From assembly GCF_026627505.1 (NCBI RefSeq), contig NZ_JAPNLK010000062.1, positions 1-50,449 of the forward strand: a stretch of DNA of 50,449 nt. Direction: 5' to 3'. Of the stretch, positions 50,405 to 50,449 are shown one piece after another. Source of the stretch: Streptomyces sp. H27-H5 (GTDB taxonomy: Bacteria > Actinomycetota > Actinomycetes > Streptomycetales > Streptomycetaceae). Made by a program: the position numbers and the translations under genes. Position 1 is the first letter of the stretch, and every line of letters starts with the position of its first letter. The notes beneath the pieces are model-generated. The model was not told the origin of the DNA and did no database searches. It was given only the letters and a program-made list of their open reading frames with translations.

Positions 50405-50449
50405 GGGGTGTTCGGCAGGGCGGGGGGTGTCGGCGGGGCGGGGGGTGTC

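Overview
The window is a stretch of linear-chromosome core from a Streptomyces or very close relative. Composition is strongly GC-rich with almost exclusively G/C in third codon positions, GTG and TTG starts are common, and gene content and order match what I recall of the S. coelicolor block from the pfkA/DAHP-synthase region to divIVA (roughly SCO2119 down to SCO2077). I see no phage, transposase, CRISPR array, tRNA or rRNA.

Layout. 0.2-2.3 kb: 6-phosphofructokinase and a D-lactate-dehydrogenase-like enzyme. 2.4-5.9 kb: a divergent aromatic pair, a fused TrpE-TrpG anthranilate synthase preceded by a leader peptide with three consecutive Trp codons and an attenuator hairpin, and a class II DAHP synthase. 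6.0-6.8 kb: an iron module (iron box, Bfd-like ferredoxin, bacterioferritin). 7.0-9.1 kb: a molybdopterin oxidoreductase, a His-rich DUF4396 membrane protein behind a CsoR-like operator, and endonuclease IV. 9.1-11.0 kb: a PASTA Ser/Thr kinase. 11.1-15.9 kb: thiamine genes (TPP riboswitch-thiO-thiS-thiG, and thiE), a ferredoxin-reductase-like flavoprotein and an Rv2175c-type DNA-binding protein. 16.0-20.5 kb: metF, a Tyr/Gln-rich membrane protein, a CrtI-like flavoprotein, DUF4126 and DUF3040 membrane proteins. 20.8-26.1 kb: a methyltransferase, a HEPN-family protein, and a TetR-controlled operon made of a degenerate ABC ATPase, a YhgE/Pip-type membrane protein and the regulator. 26.4-31.9 kb: a transglutaminase/DUF58/MoxR operon and a beta-carbonic anhydrase. 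32.2-50.3 kb: the division and cell wall (dcw) cluster rsmH-ftsL-(small ORF)-ftsI-murE-murF-mraY-murD-ftsW-murG-ftsQ-ftsZ-pgeF-yggS-sepF-yggT-divIVA.

How it works together. The dcw cluster makes the peptidoglycan precursor (MurE, F, D, MraY, MurG), polymerises and crosslinks it at septa (FtsW, FtsI, FtsL, FtsQ), builds and anchors the Z ring (FtsZ, SepF), and directs polar growth (DivIVA). Many neighbours overlap by 4 bases, suggesting translational coupling. ftsZ and sepF have their own upstream regulatory regions. The PASTA kinase and the Rv2175c homologue next to this cluster resemble the mycobacterial PknL/Rv2175c pair, and the whole block looks like an old actinobacterial neighbourhood.

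The most interesting items are an uncatalogued 36-codon ORF that couples ftsL to ftsI, a pseudo-ATPase/YhgE operon under a 26-bp perfect operator, the Trp leader attenuator, a phosphofructokinase with PPi-type active-site residues, a CsoR-like operator before a His-rich DUF4396 protein, and a recurring promoter pattern (-10 hexamer 6-7 bases before the start codon) that predicts many leaderless mRNAs.
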